From Streptomyces mangrovisoli (GTDB lineage: Bacteria > Actinomycetota > Actinomycetes > Streptomycetales > Streptomycetaceae), in assembly GCF_000974985.2 (NCBI RefSeq), contig NZ_LAVA02000116.1, positions 1 through 43,868 on the forward strand: a stretch of 43,868 nt of DNA, written 5' to 3'. Below, in pieces: positions 15,911-23,110 of this stretch. Position numbers and translations under genes: made by a program. How positions within the stretch are numbered: position 1 is the stretch's first letter; every line of letters begins with the position of its first letter. The notes below the pieces were generated by a model. The model did no database searches and was not told where the DNA came from. It saw only the letters and a program-made list of their open reading frames with translations.

Positions 15911-18409
15911 TCACGCCTCCGGCGTCTCGCTCGCCGCCGCGGCCTTGCGGGTGCGGCGGCGCGGCTTCGCCTCCGGCTCCGCGGCGGCCTGCGCCGGGAT
16001 CTCGGCGGGGGCCTCGGTCGTGGCGGCGGTCTTGCGGGTGCGGCGGCGCGGTGCGGTCACCGTGCCCTCGGCGGTGTCCACGGCGGCCTCGGCCGGAGCA
16101 GCGGTCTTGCGGGTGCGCCGGGGCTTGGCCTCGGCGGTCTCCGCGGTGTCCACGGCGGTTTCGGCGGCGGCCGCGGTCTTGCGGGTGCGGCGCGGCTTGG
16201 TGACGGTGACCTCGGCGGTCTCCGCGGTGTCCACCGCGGCCTCGGCGGGGGCCTCGGTCGTGGCGGCGGTCTTGCGGGTGCGGCGGCGCGGTGCGGTCAC
16301 CGTGCCCTCGGCCGTGTCCACGGCGGCCTCGGCCGGAGCAGCGGTCTTGCGGGTGCGCCGGGGCTTGGCCTCGGCGGTCTCCGCGGTGTCCACGGCGGTT
16401 TCGGCGGCGGCCGCGGTCTTGCGGGTGCGGCGCGGCTTGGTGACGGTGACCTCGGCGGCCTCGGCCGTGTCCACCGCGGCCTCGGCGGGGGCCTCGGTCG
16501 TGGCGGCGGTCTTGCGGGTGCGGCGGCGCGGTGCGGTCACCGTGCCCTCGGCCGTGTCCACGGCGGCCTCGGCCGGAGCCGCGGTCTTGCGGGTGCGGCG
16601 CGGCTTGGTCGCCGTAACGACCTCGTCGGCGGTTTCGGCCGGAGCCACGACCGTCTCGACCGGGGCGACGACCGTCTCGGCCGGCGCCTCGGGCGCCGTC
16701 GCGACCGCGGTCGGAGCGGCCGAAGTGGCCACGGTCTCCGCCGACTTGCGGGTACGGCGGCGACGCGGACGCGCCTCCACGGCCTCGACCGTGTCCACGG
16801 CGGCCTCGGCGGCCCCGGAGACGACGGCCTCGGTGACGACGGCCTCGACCGCGGCGGACTCCGTCGCCTGGGCGGCGGTCACCGGCGCGGCGGCCGCACC
16901 GCTGCGGGTGCGCCGACGGCGGCGCGGGGTGCGGCGCCCGTCGGTCTCCTCGGCGGCGGTCGCGTCCTCGGTCACCTGGGCCGGCTCGGCGGACGTGGCG
17001 TCCAGAGGCGTACCGCCACGCGTGCGGCGGCGACGGCGCTCGCGGGACGGACGCTCACGCTCGCGCTCGGCGGGCCGGGCGTCGTCGCGACCGCCCCGGC
17101 CGCCGGAACGCCCGCGCGGGCTGCGCCCGGTCTCGCCCAGGTCCTCCAGCTCCTCCGCCGCGAGCCCGGCGCGCGTACGCTCCGAGCGCGGCAGCACGCC
17201 CTTCGTGCCGGCGGGGATGCCGAGCTCCTCGAAGAGGTGCGGGGAGGTGGAGTAGGTCTCCTGCGGGTCGCCGAAGCTCAGCTCCAGCGCCTTGTTGATC
17301 AGCTGCCAGCGCGGGATGTCGTCCCAGTCGACCAGCGTGATCGCCGTACCCTTCGCGCCCGCGCGGCCCGTACGGCCGATGCGGTGCAGGTACGTCTTCT
17401 CGTCCTCGGGGGACTGGTAGTTGATGACGTGGGTGACGCCCTCGACGTCGATGCCGCGGGCGGCGACGTCGGTGCAGACGAGCACGTCCACCTTGCCGTT
17501 GCGGAAGGCGCGCAGCGCCTGCTCGCGGGCGCCCTGCCCGAGGTCGCCGTGGACGGCGCCCGAGGCGAAGCCGCGCCGCTGGAGCTGCTCGGCGATGTCC
17601 GCGGCCGTGCGCTTGGTGCGGCAGAAGATCATCGCCAGTCCGCGGCCGTCGGCCTGGAGGATGCGGGCGACCATCTCCGGCTTGTCCATGGAGTGTGCGC
17701 GGTAGACGAACTGCTTGATGTTCGCCACGGTCGCGCCCTCGTCGTCCGGCGCGGTGGCGCGGATGTGGGTGGGCTGCGACATGTAGCGGCGCGCGAGGCC
17801 GATGACCGCGCCCGGCATGGTCGCCGAGAACAGCATCGTCTGGCGGCGCGCCGGGAGCATGTTGATGATCTTCTCGACGTCGGGCAGGAAGCCCAGGTCG
17901 AGCATCTCGTCGGCCTCGTCGAGGACCAGGCACTTGACGTGGCCGAGGTTCAGCTTCTTCTGGCCCGCGAGGTCGAGGAGCCGGCCGGGCGTGCCGACGA
18001 TCACGTCGACGCCCTTCTTCAGGGCCTCGACCTGGGGCTCGTAGGCGCGGCCGCCGTAGATCGCGAGGACGCGCACGTTGCGCACCTTGCCCGCGGTCAG
18101 CAGGTCGTTGGTGACCTGGGTGCACAGCTCGCGCGTGGGGACGACGACGAGCGCCTGCGGGGCCTCGGTGAGCGCCTCGGGCGCGGCGCGGCCGGCCTCG
18201 ACGTCGGCGGGGACGGTGACGCGCTCCAGGAGGGGGAGGCCGAAGCCCAGCGTCTTGCCGGTGCCGGTCTTCGCCTGGCCGATGACGTCCGTGCCGGAGA
18301 GGGCGACGGGGAGGGTCATCTCCTGGATGGGGAAGGGGGTGACGATGCCGACGGCCTCGAGGGCCTCGGCGGTCTCAGGAAGGATTCCGAGATCACGAAA
18401 CGTAGTCAG
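15911..18409 (-). CDS. DEAD-box RNA helicase (RhlE-like) with long basic repeat tail
   Basis: An ATP-dependent RNA helicase, likely acting on ribosomal or mRNA structures. From the proposed start the product is 832 aa. It carries the Q motif (FRDLGILPETAEALEAVGI to PFPIQE), Walker A AKTGTGKT (46-53), PTRELC, TPGRLLD, VLDEADEM, LFSATM and HRIGRTGRAG. Residues about 440-832 are a disordered Ala/Glu/Thr/Val-rich tail with ten R-T-R-K motifs, partly encoded by exact 240-bp repeats. The first in-frame ATG (18319) would delete the Q motif. No in-frame ATG or GTG is found upstream, but CTG at 18407-18409 has AAGAGG 7 nt before it and gives the known N-terminus LTTFRDLG, so I choose CTG. Mycobacterial rhlE holds the same genomic position. 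Confidence 0.9.
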   Translation of the reverse strand: MTTFRDLGILPETAEALEAVGIVTPFPIQEMTLPVALSGTDVIGQAKTGTGKTLGFGLPLLERVTVPADVEAGRAAPEALTEAPQALVVVPTRELCTQVTNDLLTAGKVRNVRVLAIYGGRAYEPQVEALKKGVDVIVGTPGRLLDLAGQKKLNLGHVKCLVLDEADEMLDLGFLPDVEKIINMLPARRQTMLFSATMPGAVIGLARRYMSQPTHIRATAPDDEGATVANIKQFVYRAHSMDKPEMVARILQADGRGLAMIFCRTKRTAADIAEQLQRRGFASGAVHGDLGQGAREQALRAFRNGKVDVLVCTDVAARGIDVEGVTHVINYQSPEDEKTYLHRIGRTGRAGAKGTAITLVDWDDIPRWQLINKALELSFGDPQETYSTSPHLFEELGIPAGTKGVLPRSERTRAGLAAEELEDLGETGRSPRGRSGGRGGRDDARPAERERERPSRERRRRRTRGGTPLDATSAEPAQVTEDATAAEETDGRRTPRRRRRTRSGAAAAPVTAAQATESAAVEAVVTEAVVSGAAEAAVDTVEAVEARPRRRRTRKSAETVATSAAPTAVATAPEAPAETVVAPVETVVAPAETADEVVTATKPRRTRKTAAPAEAAVDTAEGTVTAPRRRTRKTAATTEAPAEAAVDTAEAAEVTVTKPRRTRKTAAAAETAVDTAETAEAKPRRTRKTAAPAEAAVDTAEGTVTAPRRRTRKTAATTEAPAEAAVDTAETAEVTVTKPRRTRKTAAAAETAVDTAETAEAKPRRTRKTAAPAEAAVDTAEGTVTAPRRRTRKTAATTEAPAEIPAQAAAEPEAKPRRRTRKAAAASETPEA
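16021..16600 (-). repeat. 240-bp direct repeats inside the helicase tail
   Basis: Bases 16021-16260 and 16261-16500 are nearly identical, and 16501 to about 16600 begins a third copy. The first 120 bases of each copy differ at very few positions. Each unit encodes 80 residues containing four PRR(R)TRKTA motifs. The near-identity, including silent positions, points to recent duplication or gene conversion. Confidence 0.93.
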
Positions 18410-18832
18410 GGTGCTGCCTCTTCTGTGTACGCGGCGCGAGGCGAGCGCGGGGCCGGGTCGGACCGTGCTGGGGACATCGGCCGCCTCACGGGCCGGCCGT
18501 GGGGGGCCAAGCCGTTCGGCACGGGACCACTGCCGTCGCTCTAGCGCTCTAGCCGCTGAGGGTCCCTCCGGGGTGTCGTACGCGAATGTGCCGTACGGCG
18601 CGAAGGGCTGTCAGGTCGGAGCCGATCGGGCCACCGACCGGGCATCCTCATGCGTGCGGCCTGTCGAGGTACGGCTACGTACCAGCAGGCGCATTACCAC
18701 CATACCCCGGATTCGCGCACACGCGATGGCCGATTTGGTCACGTAGTGGTCGTCACATGGATTCCGGCCGACGTGGGCGCACAGATTGACCAGGGACTTC
18801 CCCGACGCGGCGGGCGGGCTATTGTGCGCTCC
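18410..18832. other. 423-bp divergent intergenic region
   Basis: No gene is visible between the helicase and the ferritin-like gene. AT-richer stretches near 18690-18720 and 18740-18775 probably hold promoters. TATTGT (18820-18825) lies 7 nt before the ferritin-like ATG and could be a -10 for a leaderless mRNA. The segment 18733-18757 has repeated GTCAC motifs. The helicase transcript probably has an untranslated leader, but its start cannot be fixed. Confidence 0.45.
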
Positions 18833-19582
18833 ATGACGACCTCTGACAAGCCTGACAACGCCCCCGAGACGGCCTCGCCCGAGGCCACCGGAGTCGCCGC
18901 CCAGGACTGGGCCACGGCCTCCGCCGACCCGCAGTACCACGCCGCGGTCGTGGACCTGCTCGGCGCGCTCGCGTACGGCGAGCTGGCGGCGTTCGAGCGG
19001 CTCGCGGAGGACGCCAAGCTGGCGCCGACCCTCGCGGACAAGGCGGAGCTGGCGAAGATGGCGTCGGCGGAGTTCCACCACTTCGAGCGGCTGCGCGACC
19101 GGCTCACCGAGATCGGCGAGGAGCCGACGCTCGCGATGGACCCGTTCGTCGCCGCCCTCGACGGCTTCCACCGCCAGACGGCCCCCTCGGACTGGCTGGA
19201 GGGCCTGGTCAAGGCGTACGTCGGCGACTCGATCGCCAGTGACTTCTACCGGGAGGTCGCGGCGCGCCTCGACTCCGACACGCGCGAGCTGGTGCTCGCC
19301 GTCCTCGACGACACCGGGCACGCCGGGTTCGCCGTCGAGAAGGTGCGCGCCGCGATCGACGCGGAGCCGCGGGTGGGCGGGCGGCTCGCGCTGTGGGCGC
19401 GGCGGCTGATGGGCGAGGCGCTGTCGCAGTCGCAGCGCGTGGTCGCGGACCGGGACGCGCTGTCCACGATGCTGGTGGGCGGGGTCGCCGACGGGTTCGA
19501 CCTGGCCGAGGTCGGCCGGATGTTCTCCCGGATCACGGAGGCTCACACGAAGCGGATGGCGGCGCTGGGGCTCGCGGCCTGA
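18833..19582 (+). CDS. ferritin-like diiron-type protein (MiaE-like)
   Basis: The 249-aa product is all-helical with the ferritin-like four-helix pattern. After a disordered start (about 1-30) come LLGALAYGELAAFERLAEDA (first Glu ligands), MASAEFHHFERLRDRL (E..H..E), LVKAYVGDSIASDFYREVA (possible Asp in place of a ligand Glu) and LAVLDDTGHAGFAVEKV. This matches the family named tRNA-(ms2io6A)-hydroxylase MiaE-like, but the ligand set looks incomplete, so tRNA hydroxylation is unproven. The start at 18833 lacks a Shine-Dalgarno and has TATTGT 7 nt upstream, suggesting leaderless expression. In mycobacteria the corresponding gene also lies beside rhlE. Confidence 0.82.
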   Translation: MTTSDKPDNAPETASPEATGVAAQDWATASADPQYHAAVVDLLGALAYGELAAFERLAEDAKLAPTLADKAELAKMASAEFHHFERLRDRLTEIGEEPTLAMDPFVAALDGFHRQTAPSDWLEGLVKAYVGDSIASDFYREVAARLDSDTRELVLAVLDDTGHAGFAVEKVRAAIDAEPRVGGRLALWARRLMGEALSQSQRVVADRDALSTMLVGGVADGFDLAEVGRMFSRITEAHTKRMAALGLAA

Positions 19583-19710
19583 GCGCTCCGCCGGGTTCCG
19601 CTGGGTGCCGGGTGGCGCCCGTGCCTTGTCAGTGCCGGTGCCTTGGACGGGGCCGGTGCCTTGACGGGGCCGGTGCCTTCGTTGTCGGGTGCGGGCGCGT
19701 CTGGGCTTGT

Positions 19711-19741
19711 CGCGCAGTTCCCCGCGCCCCTTCGGGGGCGC
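19711..19741. terminator. dispersed repeat with UUCG hairpin
   Basis: CGCGCAGTTCCCCGCGCCCC (19711-19730) is another copy of the dispersed intergenic core. Its end folds as GCGCCCC-TTCG-GGGGCGC (19724-19741), with the very stable UUCG tetraloop. It lies between convergent genes. Just upstream, an 18-bp unit containing CCGGTGCCTTG is tandemly repeated (19637-19681). Confidence 0.75.
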
Positions 19742-19777
19742 TGCCCAGCGGGGGTTCACTGGTTGGGGTGGGAGGGG

Positions 19778-20047
19778 TCACGCCGGCGCTGAGCGCCGGC
19801 GGAGTCGCCCCGCGGGGCGCAGCAGCAGTGACAGCGACGCCGAGGACACGACCGCCGCGCCGAGCAGGCAGACGAGGGAGTTGCCGGGGCCCAGCGTGCT
19901 GTGGGTGAGGAAGTCGCCGAACAGGGCTCCGGCGACACCGGTGCCGAGCACCAGGAGCCGGGCGGGCAGGCGGTGCGACAGACGGTGCAGCGCGGCGAGG
20001 GACAGGACCACGCCGAGCACTGCGGAGCCGAGCACTTCCAGGATCAT
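19778..20047 (-). CDS. small integral membrane protein, 89 aa
   Basis: The product has three hydrophobic segments (ILEVLGSAVLGVVLSLAAL, LLVLGTGVAGALFGDFLTHST and NSLVCLLGAAVVSSASLSLLL) and a basic C-terminus (RPAGRLRRRS), so it should span the membrane about three times. The frame is open to 20308, but the start at 20047 is chosen because GGGAGGG lies 8 nt upstream and hydrophobic coding begins there. I recognise no family beyond conserved small membrane proteins in Streptomyces. It lies downstream of DUF3107 on the same strand, behind a terminator hairpin (20195-20241), so it may have its own promoter. Confidence 0.75.
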   Translation of the reverse strand: MILEVLGSAVLGVVLSLAALHRLSHRLPARLLVLGTGVAGALFGDFLTHSTLGPGNSLVCLLGAAVVSSASLSLLLRPAGRLRRRSAPA

Positions 20048-20194
20048 GTCGGGGTCCCTCCCACACGCCGGCGCTGCACCAGGGTCGTAGCCGGTCATAC
20101 CCGTGACCTGCGGAATGCAATCCTCCCCTGTGGGCGACTTGTGGTCCTTCTGTGGACATGATCGCGGAGCCGGGCGGACCCGCCGAGAGCAGCG

Positions 20195-20241
20195 GAAAGG
20201 GGCGCGGCAGCCGGATTCCTCCCGGCCGCCACGCCCCTTTC
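20195..20241 (-). terminator. hairpin downstream of the DUF3107 gene
   Basis: GAAAGGGGCG (20195-20204) pairs with CGCCCCTTTC (20232-20241); the interior GGCaGCCGG/CCGGCCGCC extends the stem. It lies 27 nt past the DUF3107 stop. Confidence 0.7.
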
Positions 20242-20267
20242 GGTGCTTTTCGTCCCAGCGCCTACGG

Positions 20268-20495
20268 CTACAGCGCGCCGAAGCCCACCTTGCGCGGCGC
20301 GGCCTCACCGAGCTCGACGTACGCCAGGCGGTCGGCCGGGACCAGGACCTTGCGGCCGTGCTCGTCCGTAAGGCTCAGCAGCTGCGACTTACCGGCGAGC
20401 GCATCGGCCACCACGCGCTCGACCTCTTCCGCGCTCTGACCGCTCTCCAGAACGATCTCGCGGGGCGCGTGCTGCACGCCGATCTTGACCTCCAC
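20268..20495 (-). CDS. DUF3107 small protein (TB9.4-like)
   Basis: A 75-aa cytosolic protein starting VEVKIGVQHAPREIVLES, then GQSAEEVERVVADALAGK, and ending AYVELGEAAPRKVGFGAL. This is the DUF3107 family, known in mycobacteria as TB9.4 (Rv3208A) beside a TetR gene, exactly as here. Its function is not established; the fold is probably a short beta-alpha-beta unit. The frame stays open to 20621, but GTG 20495 has GGAGGGA upstream and matches family length. It is 234 nt downstream of the tetR gene; a perfect palindrome (20610-20629) lies in the gap. Confidence 0.88.
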   Translation of the reverse strand: MEVKIGVQHAPREIVLESGQSAEEVERVVADALAGKSQLLSLTDEHGRKVLVPADRLAYVELGEAAPRKVGFGAL

Positions 20496-20609
20496 GGCTA
20501 TGTCCCTCCGACGGTCAGTGAGTGCGCGACCTTCCGCGCCGTACTCAGCACACATTAGCCCGGTGAGGGGACGTACACGCTCCGCGCAAGAACGCCACGA
20601 GCGAACAGT

Positions 20610-20629
20610 CCGCGGGAACATTCCCGCGG
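20610..20629. promoter_or_regulatory. perfect palindrome between tetR and DUF3107 genes
   Basis: CCGCGGGAA (20610-20618), CA, TTCCCGCGG (20621-20629). It could be the tetR terminator or an operator for the DUF3107 gene, whose start lies 115 nt further on. Centre AT content favours a protein site, but a 9-bp stem also fits a terminator. Confidence 0.45.
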
Positions 20630-20729
20630 GCCGCCGCTCCGGCGCGGGCGAGTGCGCGGCGCAGTGCGTGGCGCGGCGCTCGGCGGACGGCGCCCCGCCG
20701 CGCGCGGCAGGGCGTGCGGCGGACGCCGC

Positions 20730-21371
20730 TCAGTGGTGGTCGAGGCCGTGCAGCGGGAAGCCCGCGATGCCGCGCCAGGCCAGCGAGGCCAGCAGCTGCA
20801 CCGCCTGGTCGCGCGGCACGCTGCGGTCGCTGTGCAGCCAGGAGCGGGCCACCACCTGGGCGAGTCCGCCGAGGCCGGAGGCGAGCAGCATCGACTCGGC
20901 CCGCGACAGGCCCGTGTCCTCGGCGATGACCTCGCAGATCGCCTCGGCGCACTCGTTCGTCACCTTGTCGACGCGCTCGCGCACCGCTGGCTCGTTCGTC
21001 AGGTCCGACTCGAACACAAGACGGAAGGCGCCGCCGTCGTCCTCGACGTACGCGAAGTAGGCGTCCATGGTCGCCCGCACGCGCTGCTTGTTGTCCGTGG
21101 TGGACGCGAGCGCGCCGCGCACGGCCTGGATCAGGGACTCGCAGTGCTGGTCGAGCAGCGCGAGATAGAGGTCGAGCTTGCCCGGGAAGTGCTGGTAGAG
21201 CACCGGCTTGCTGACGCCGGCCCGCTCGGCGATGTCGTCCATCGCCGCCGAGTGGTAACCCTGCGCCACGAAGACTTCCTGAGCGGCGCCCAGCAGCTGG
21301 TTCCGGCGGGCACGGCGCGGCAGGCGCGTACCTCGCGGGCGTGCTGCCTCTGTCTGCTCGATGGCTGTCAC
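20730..21371 (-). CDS. TetR/AcrR-family transcriptional regulator
   Basis: A 213-aa repressor-type regulator. The N-terminal helix-turn-helix is clear: RRNQLLGAAQEVFVAQGYH, AAMDDIAERAGVSKPVLYQH and FPGKLDLYLALLDQH (residues about 20-75). The rest is a helical ligand-binding and dimerisation domain with EDDGGAFRLVFESDLTNEP. GTG 21371 is preferred because GGGAGG precedes it; a TTG at 21383 would overlap that site. It lies beside DUF3107 and in the rhlE-to-moeZ core block, like mycobacterial Rv3208, so it probably controls a conserved housekeeping function, perhaps lipid-related (inference). CGGTAACCG lies in its likely promoter, suggesting autoregulation. Confidence 0.9.
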   Translation of the reverse strand: MTAIEQTEAARPRGTRLPRRARRNQLLGAAQEVFVAQGYHSAAMDDIAERAGVSKPVLYQHFPGKLDLYLALLDQHCESLIQAVRGALASTTDNKQRVRATMDAYFAYVEDDGGAFRLVFESDLTNEPAVRERVDKVTNECAEAICEVIAEDTGLSRAESMLLASGLGGLAQVVARSWLHSDRSVPRDQAVQLLASLAWRGIAGFPLHGLDHH

Positions 21372-21415
21372 GCCGCCTCCCAAAGTCGTCCACTGCGGTG
21401 TGCGCCGCGCGGCCC

Positions 21416-21435
21416 ATCGTACTTTTCGGTAACCG
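21416..21435 (-). promoter_or_regulatory. tetR promoter/operator candidate
   Basis: On the minus strand, TACGAT (21421-21416) is a good -10 element. The palindrome CGGT-A-ACCG (21427-21435) lies where the spacer would be, a usual place for a TetR autoregulatory site. Arms are short, so this is tentative. Confidence 0.35.
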
Positions 21436-21639
21436 TGGTGTGCGCGGTGCGAGCGCAGAATTTCACGGACCGGACAGCGGACAGATCCGCACAGAAGGTT
21501 TCGAACGGCGGCACGTCGGGCTACGAGCCGCGCACCGTTGCTCGGCGGCGCGCCCGCCCCGGGGTCGCGCGCCCGGCTCGCGAAGCCGTCCGGGGCCTCG
21601 TGTCAGGCGTGTCGGGCGGGCAGGCGTGCCGGGCGGTCG

Positions 21640-21855
21640 TCAGCGGTAGTCGTCCTCGTCGAGCGAGACCACGCGGGCCTGCTCCGCGAGGTCGGCCTCG
21701 TTGGCGCGGTCCGGGTCCGCGCCGGTCATCGGGTCGTCGCGGTCGGGTGCGAGGACCGTCTGCTGCTCGGCGGCGTCGCCCTCGGGTGCCTCGACACCGA
21801 CCTCCGTGGCGTCGTCGTCCTCGAACGTCTCGGGGTCGGTGGGGTCGATGGCCAT
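21640..21855 (-). CDS. small acidic protein, 71 aa
   Basis: The product begins MAIDPTDPETFEDDDATEVG and ends in SLDEDDYR; about a third of the residues are Asp or Glu. It has no Cys, few aromatic residues and no predicted membrane segment, so it is probably intrinsically disordered. AAGGGAG lies 7 nt before the ATG, and codon use is Streptomyces-like. I recall similar short acidic proteins in other Streptomyces but know no function. It lies between tetR and the divergent hydrolase; the 268 bp before tetR (21372-21639) contain the tetR promoter and GC-rich sequence without a gene. Confidence 0.78.
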   Translation of the reverse strand: MAIDPTDPETFEDDDATEVGVEAPEGDAAEQQTVLAPDRDDPMTGADPDRANEADLAEQARVVSLDEDDYR

Positions 21856-22025
21856 CGTGGGCTCCCTTCCTAGGAACGTCCCTGATGAATGCAGGGGGCC
21901 ACATACGGGTGCCCTGCGTACGAGCCTAGGAGACAGCCGATCCGGACGCTATGCCATCGGTGCGCGCGTACGGCACGGAATCCGCACGCTCTTTCCCCGA
22001 GTCCTCTCGTGTGACGCCCCACACG

Positions 22026-22054
22026 TGAGTCCTGGCGTGATCGTCTCGTAACAT
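22026..22054 (+). promoter_or_regulatory. promoter candidate for leaderless hydrolase gene
   Basis: TAACAT (22049-22054) ends 6 nt before the ATG at 22061; TGAGTC (22026-22031) is 17 nt further upstream. No Shine-Dalgarno is present, so transcription probably starts at the A of the ATG. Confidence 0.45.
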
Positions 22055-22060
22055 TGCCGC

Positions 22061-23101
22061 ATGTCTTCGACCGAGCTGCCGTCCGTGCCGCCCACCAACG
22101 TGCTCCCCGAGCCGGTGGCCGTACGGGTCGGCGAAGGGGAACGGCTGAGGTCGGTGGGGCTGCCGGGGATCACCCTGACGGTCCGTTCACGACCGCCCGC
22201 GCGCGAGGGACTGCCACCCGCGCTCTACGTCCACGGCCTCGGCGGTTCCTCGCAGAACTGGTCGGCGCTGATGCTGGAGCTGGAGGGCACCCTCGACAGC
22301 GAGGCGCTGGACCTGCCGGGCTTCGGCGACTCGCCGCCCCCGGACGACGGCGACTACTCCGTCACGGGGCACGCGCGCGCCGTCATCCGCCATCTCGACG
22401 CCTCCGGGCGCGGCCCGGTCCACCTGTTCGGCAACTCGCTGGGCGGCGCGGTATCGACCCGGGTCGCCGCGCTCCGCCCCGACCTCGTGCGCACGCTCAG
22501 CCTGGTCTCGCCCGCGCTGCCGGAGCTGCGGGTGCAGCGTTCGGCGGTGCCGACGGGGCTGCTGGGCGTGCCCGGAGTGGCCGCGCTGTTCACCCGGTTC
22601 ACCAAGGAGTGGACGGCCGAGCAGCGGGTCCGCGGGGTGATGGCGCTCTGCTACGGCGACCCCGGCCGGGTCACCCCGGAGGCGTTCCGCCATGCTGTGG
22701 AGGAGCTCGAACGCAGACTCCAACTGCCTTATTTCTGGGACGCGATGACGCGTTCCGCGCGCGGGCTGGTCAATGCGTACACACTGGGCGGGCAACATGG
22801 TCTGTGGCGTCAGGCCGAGCGGGTCCTCGCACCGACCCTGCTCGTCTACGGCGGCCGCGACCAGCTCGTCGGCTACCGCATGGCCCGCCGGGCGGCCCGC
22901 TCGTTCCGTGACGCGCGGCTGCTCAGCCTGCCCGACGCGGGACATGTCGCGATGATGGAGTACCCGGACACGGTGGCCACGGCCTTCCGCGAACTGCTGA
23001 AGGACACGGACGCCGGGAACGGGAGCGGGCCGAGCGCCCGCACCAGGGGCGGCGGCGAAGCCGACGCGGGCCCCTCCGGCACCATCGACTCGAGGAGCTG
23101 A
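22061..23101 (+). CDS. alpha/beta hydrolase
   Basis: A 346-aa soluble alpha/beta hydrolase with LYVHGLGGSSQNW (oxyanion site), LDLPGFGDSPPP, the nucleophile elbow GNSLGG (Ser near residue 128), the acid in VYGGRDQLVGYRMA and the His in LPDAGHVAMMEYPDTV. A C-terminal tail of about 40 Gly/Ser/Arg-rich residues looks disordered. A LipV-type lipase lies in the same mycobacterial block, but orthology is not shown. The gene ends 9 nt before the DUF3152 start, so the two form an operon. A -10-like TAACAT 6 nt upstream of the ATG suggests a leaderless mRNA. Confidence 0.86.
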   Translation: MSSTELPSVPPTNVLPEPVAVRVGEGERLRSVGLPGITLTVRSRPPAREGLPPALYVHGLGGSSQNWSALMLELEGTLDSEALDLPGFGDSPPPDDGDYSVTGHARAVIRHLDASGRGPVHLFGNSLGGAVSTRVAALRPDLVRTLSLVSPALPELRVQRSAVPTGLLGVPGVAALFTRFTKEWTAEQRVRGVMALCYGDPGRVTPEAFRHAVEELERRLQLPYFWDAMTRSARGLVNAYTLGGQHGLWRQAERVLAPTLLVYGGRDQLVGYRMARRAARSFRDARLLSLPDAGHVAMMEYPDTVATAFRELLKDTDAGNGSGPSARTRGGGEADAGPSGTIDSRS

Positions 23102-23110
23102 GGGGGGACC

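Noticed and set aside
18319..18409. Frameshifted or truncated helicase start
   Set aside because: The reading frame upstream of the first ATG is intact and encodes the expected Q-motif region, so a non-ATG start explains it better.
15704..18544. Plus-strand open frame of 946 codons with Gly/Leu/Arg repeats
   Set aside because: It is antisense to the DEAD-box helicase; the repeats mirror the helicase tail and no family motif or ribosome site is present.
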